A stretch of DNA of 64,000 nucleotides, from NCBI GenBank assembly GCA_039024895.1, contig JBCCPJ010000009.1, forward strand, positions 1-64,000, read 5' to 3'. The position numbers and the translations under genes are program-made. Below are positions 61,803 to 64,000 of this stretch, in pieces; position 1 is the stretch's first letter, and the number at the start of each line of letters is the position of its first letter. Source of the stretch: JAJDOD01 sp039024895. Its GTDB lineage: Bacteria > Pseudomonadota > Alphaproteobacteria > Rhodobacterales > Rhodobacteraceae. The notes beneath the pieces were generated by a model that made no database searches, had not been told where the DNA came from, and was given only the letters and a program-made list of their open reading frames with translations.

Positions 61803-64000
61803 ATGAACGAACCATACGAAAATTCCTTTCCCGTGCTCCCGCTGAGGGACATCGTGGTCTTTCCCCACATGATCGTGCCGCTCTTTGTAGGGCGCGAAAA
61901 GTCGGTGAAAGCCCTTGAGGAAGTCATGCAGGACGACAAGCAAATCCTGCTTTCGAGCCAGATTGATCCGTCGGTTGATGAACCGACGGAAGAGGGCATT
62001 TATCCTGTCGGCGTACTCGCCAACGTATTGCAATTGCTGAAACTTCCTGACGGAACGGTGAAAGTTCTGGTCGAGGGGCGCGCCCGCGTAAAAATCACGG
62101 ACTATGTCGAGAACGATGCCTTTTTCGAGGCATTTGCCGAGGCACTTGATGAAGAAATGGGCGACGAAGACGCGATCTCCGCGCTTGTCCGCTCCGTGGG
62201 CGAAGAGTTTGAACGCTACGCGAAGGTGAAAAAGAACGTCCCCGAGGAAGCCTTGGGGCAGGTGGCGGACACCCAAGAGCCGTCGAAACTCGCCGATCTC
62301 GTCTCGGGCCATCTTGGCATTGAAGTCGACCGAAAGCAGGCCCTGCTTGAGACACTTGTGGTCGCCGAACGGCTTGAAGCCGTCTACGGACTGATGCAAG
62401 GCGAGATGTCGGTTCTGCAAGTTGAAAAGAAGATCAAGACACGCGTGAAGTCGCAGATGGAGCGTACGCAGCGTGAGTATTATCTCAACGAACAAATGAA
62501 AGCGATCCAGAAAGAACTGGGCGACGGCGAAGAATCGAACGAGATTCTCGAACTCGAAGAAAAGATCGCCGCCACCAAGTTCTCCAAGGAAGCGCGTGAA
62601 AAGGCCGAGGGCGAGCTGAAGAAGCTAAAGTCGATGTCTCCGATGTCGGCGGAAGCGACCGTGGTGCGCAATTACCTCGACTGGATGCTGTCCATTCCGT
62701 GGGGCACGAAAAGTCGGGTCAAGAAAGACCTTGGCCGTGCTCAGAAAGTGCTCGATGACGACCATTATGGTCTTGAGAAAGTCAAAGAACGGATCGTGGA
62801 GTATCTCGCCGTCCAGCAACGGTCGAAGAAGCTGAAAGGTCCGATCCTCTGCCTCGTCGGTCCTCCGGGTGTCGGCAAGACCTCGCTTGGCAAGTCGGTC
62901 GCCAAGGCCACGGGCCGCGAGTTCATCCGCATCTCGCTCGGCGGCGTGCGTGATGAAAGCGAAATTCGGGGTCACCGCCGGACTTATATTGGCTCCATGC
63001 CCGGCAAGATCATCCAGGCACTGAAGAAGGCAAAGACCACCAATCCGCTGATCTTGCTCGATGAGATCGATAAGATGGGACAGGACTTTCGCGGTGATCC
63101 GGCATCGGCGATGCTGGAAGTGTTGGACCCGGAGCAGAACGGCACCTTTGTCGATCACTATATGGAAGTGGAATACGACCTCTCCAACGTGATGTTCCTG
63201 ACGACAGCAAACTCCTACAATATGCCGGGCCCGCTTCTGGACCGGATGGAGATCATCAGTCTTGCCGGGTACACCGAAGACGAAAAGCGCGAGATTGCGC
63301 GCCAGCACCTGATCGCGAAGCAAGTGAAAAACCACGGGCTGCGCGAGAAGGAATTCGATCTCACCGACGAGGCACTGACGGAGATGATCCGCACCTATAC
63401 CCGCGAGGCGGGGGTGCGGAGCCTGGAGCGTGAGATCGCAAAACTGGCGCGTAAAGCGGTGACCAAGATCATCAAGAAAGAGGGTGAAAAAGTCACTGTG
63501 ACACCTGAGAACCTCGAAGACTTCCTGGGCGTGAAGAAACACCGCTACGGTTTGGCCGAAATGGAAGATCAGATCGGTGTTGTTACCGGGCTGGCATGGA
63601 CAAGTGTGGGGGGCGATCTTTTACAGATCGAAGCCTTACGCCTGCCGGGTAAGGGCCGGATGAAGACCACCGGCAAGCTGGGCGATGTCATGAAGGAATC
63701 AATTGACGCCGCCGCAAGCTATGTCCGGTCAATCGCGCCCTCCATCGGGGTGAAGCCGCCCAAGTTCGATACAATGGACATTCACGTCCACGTGCCGGAT
63801 GGCGCAACGCCGAAAGATGGACCGTCCGCTGGCTTGGCCATGGTAACCTCGATCGTTTCGGTGCTGACCAAGATACCGGTGCGCAAGGATATCGCCATGA
63901 CGGGCGAGGTTTCGCTGCGCGGCAATGCCATGCCCATTGGCGGTTTGAAGGAGAAGCTCCTGGCCGCCCTTCGGGGGGGCATCAAGACGGTGCTCATACC
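61803..64000 (+). CDS. lon: ATP-dependent protease Lon (3' end outside window)
   Basis: The first 732 residues are present. They comprise the N-terminal substrate-binding domain (FPVLPLRDIVVFPHMIVPL), an AAA+ module with Walker A GPPGVGKTS (residues 353-361) and Walker B LILLDEIDK, and the protease domain with the catalytic dyad Ser675 (DGPSAG) and Lys718 (GGLKEK). About 70 residues should follow beyond the window. Lon degrades misfolded and selected regulatory proteins in the cytoplasm. Confidence 0.97.
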   Translation, partial: MNEPYENSFPVLPLRDIVVFPHMIVPLFVGREKSVKALEEVMQDDKQILLSSQIDPSVDEPTEEGIYPVGVLANVLQLLKLPDGTVKVLVEGRARVKITDYVENDAFFEAFAEALDEEMGDEDAISALVRSVGEEFERYAKVKKNVPEEALGQVADTQEPSKLADLVSGHLGIEVDRKQALLETLVVAERLEAVYGLMQGEMSVLQVEKKIKTRVKSQMERTQREYYLNEQMKAIQKELGDGEESNEILELEEKIAATKFSKEAREKAEGELKKLKSMSPMSAEATVVRNYLDWMLSIPWGTKSRVKKDLGRAQKVLDDDHYGLEKVKERIVEYLAVQQRSKKLKGPILCLVGPPGVGKTSLGKSVAKATGREFIRISLGGVRDESEIRGHRRTYIGSMPGKIIQALKKAKTTNPLILLDEIDKMGQDFRGDPASAMLEVLDPEQNGTFVDHYMEVEYDLSNVMFLTTANSYNMPGPLLDRMEIISLAGYTEDEKREIARQHLIAKQVKNHGLREKEFDLTDEALTEMIRTYTREAGVRSLEREIAKLARKAVTKIIKKEGEKVTVTPENLEDFLGVKKHRYGLAEMEDQIGVVTGLAWTSVGGDLLQIEALRLPGKGRMKTTGKLGDVMKESIDAAASYVRSIAPSIGVKPPKFDTMDIHVHVPDGATPKDGPSAGLAMVTSIVSVLTKIPVRKDIAMTGEVSLRGNAMPIGGLKEKLLAALRGGIKTVLI

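Noticed and set aside
1..64000. CRISPR array, insertion sequence or prophage
   Set aside because: No regularly spaced repeats, transposase-like frames or phage structural genes were seen on either strand.

Overview
The window reads as a chromosome segment of a Roseobacter-group alphaproteobacterium (Rhodobacterales) that makes bacteriochlorophyll antennae. The evidence is the dusB-ntrB-ntrC-ntrY-ntrX-(...)-trkA-trkH-hfq-hflX run typical of alphaproteobacteria, NtrC and NtrX proteins without a GAFTGA loop as in Rhodobacter NtrC, a vitamin B12-dependent ribonucleotide reductase, GapR, and a light-harvesting-2 operon (pucB, pucA, pucC). The taxon is an inference from gene content. Nothing identifies the species, and there is no phage, insertion sequence or CRISPR array. 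The window starts inside scoB and ends inside lon.

Layout. 0-4.8 kb: end of scoB, then an unusual two-gene unit (a 786-residue orphan protein plus a LodB-like flavoprotein) and an AraC/GlxA-type regulator. 5-9.7 kb: class II DAHP synthase, a small coiled-coil protein, an orphan family 5 solute-binding protein, and the coupled ispF-pgpA-cinA genes. 9.9-23.7 kb: dusB, the two nitrogen two-component systems ntrBC and ntrYX, an inserted SOUL haem protein and cupin, then trkA-trkH, hfq-hflX and a kinase-like gene. 23.7-30.1 kb: penicillin-acylase-like hydrolase, a beta-hydroxyacid dehydrogenase/MFS pair, a SYLF lipoprotein and a two-gene cassette of unknown function. 30.1-35.4 kb: purine-ring catabolism (puuD, a lipoate-ligase-like gene, uraH, a puuE-uraD fusion, allA, allE). 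These would carry urate to (S)-ureidoglycine/ureidoglycolate handling. 35.4-42.9 kb: housekeeping genes fabI, a membrane protein, gpt, a PpiD-like foldase and trpE on the minus strand, then pdxH, a double cold-shock-domain protein, DUF192 and a small lipoprotein.

43-52 kb: tRNA-Pro(TGG), a long leader with two candidate NrdR boxes, nrdJ, a highly structured non-coding stretch, a periplasmic glutathione peroxidase, an ArsR-type regulator, a FadJ-like protein with altered catalytic residues, and gapR. 52.2-56.1 kb: ohr and ohrR with repeated operator-like sequences, then pucB-pucA-pucC and a fourth gene of unknown function. 56.1-64 kb: a sulfotransferase-like orphan, tRNA-Thr(TGT), a gene-poor stretch, selO, a GNAT/nucleoside-hydrolase/membrane-protein operon and lon.

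The most promising candidates for something undescribed are: the 445-3792 pair, which has the gene order of tryptophylquinone oxidases and their flavoprotein maturase but a very divergent large protein; the fourth puc gene with three basic repeats, together with the doubled length of PucA; the mutually exclusive hairpins downstream of nrdJ; and the degenerate FadJ-like protein.
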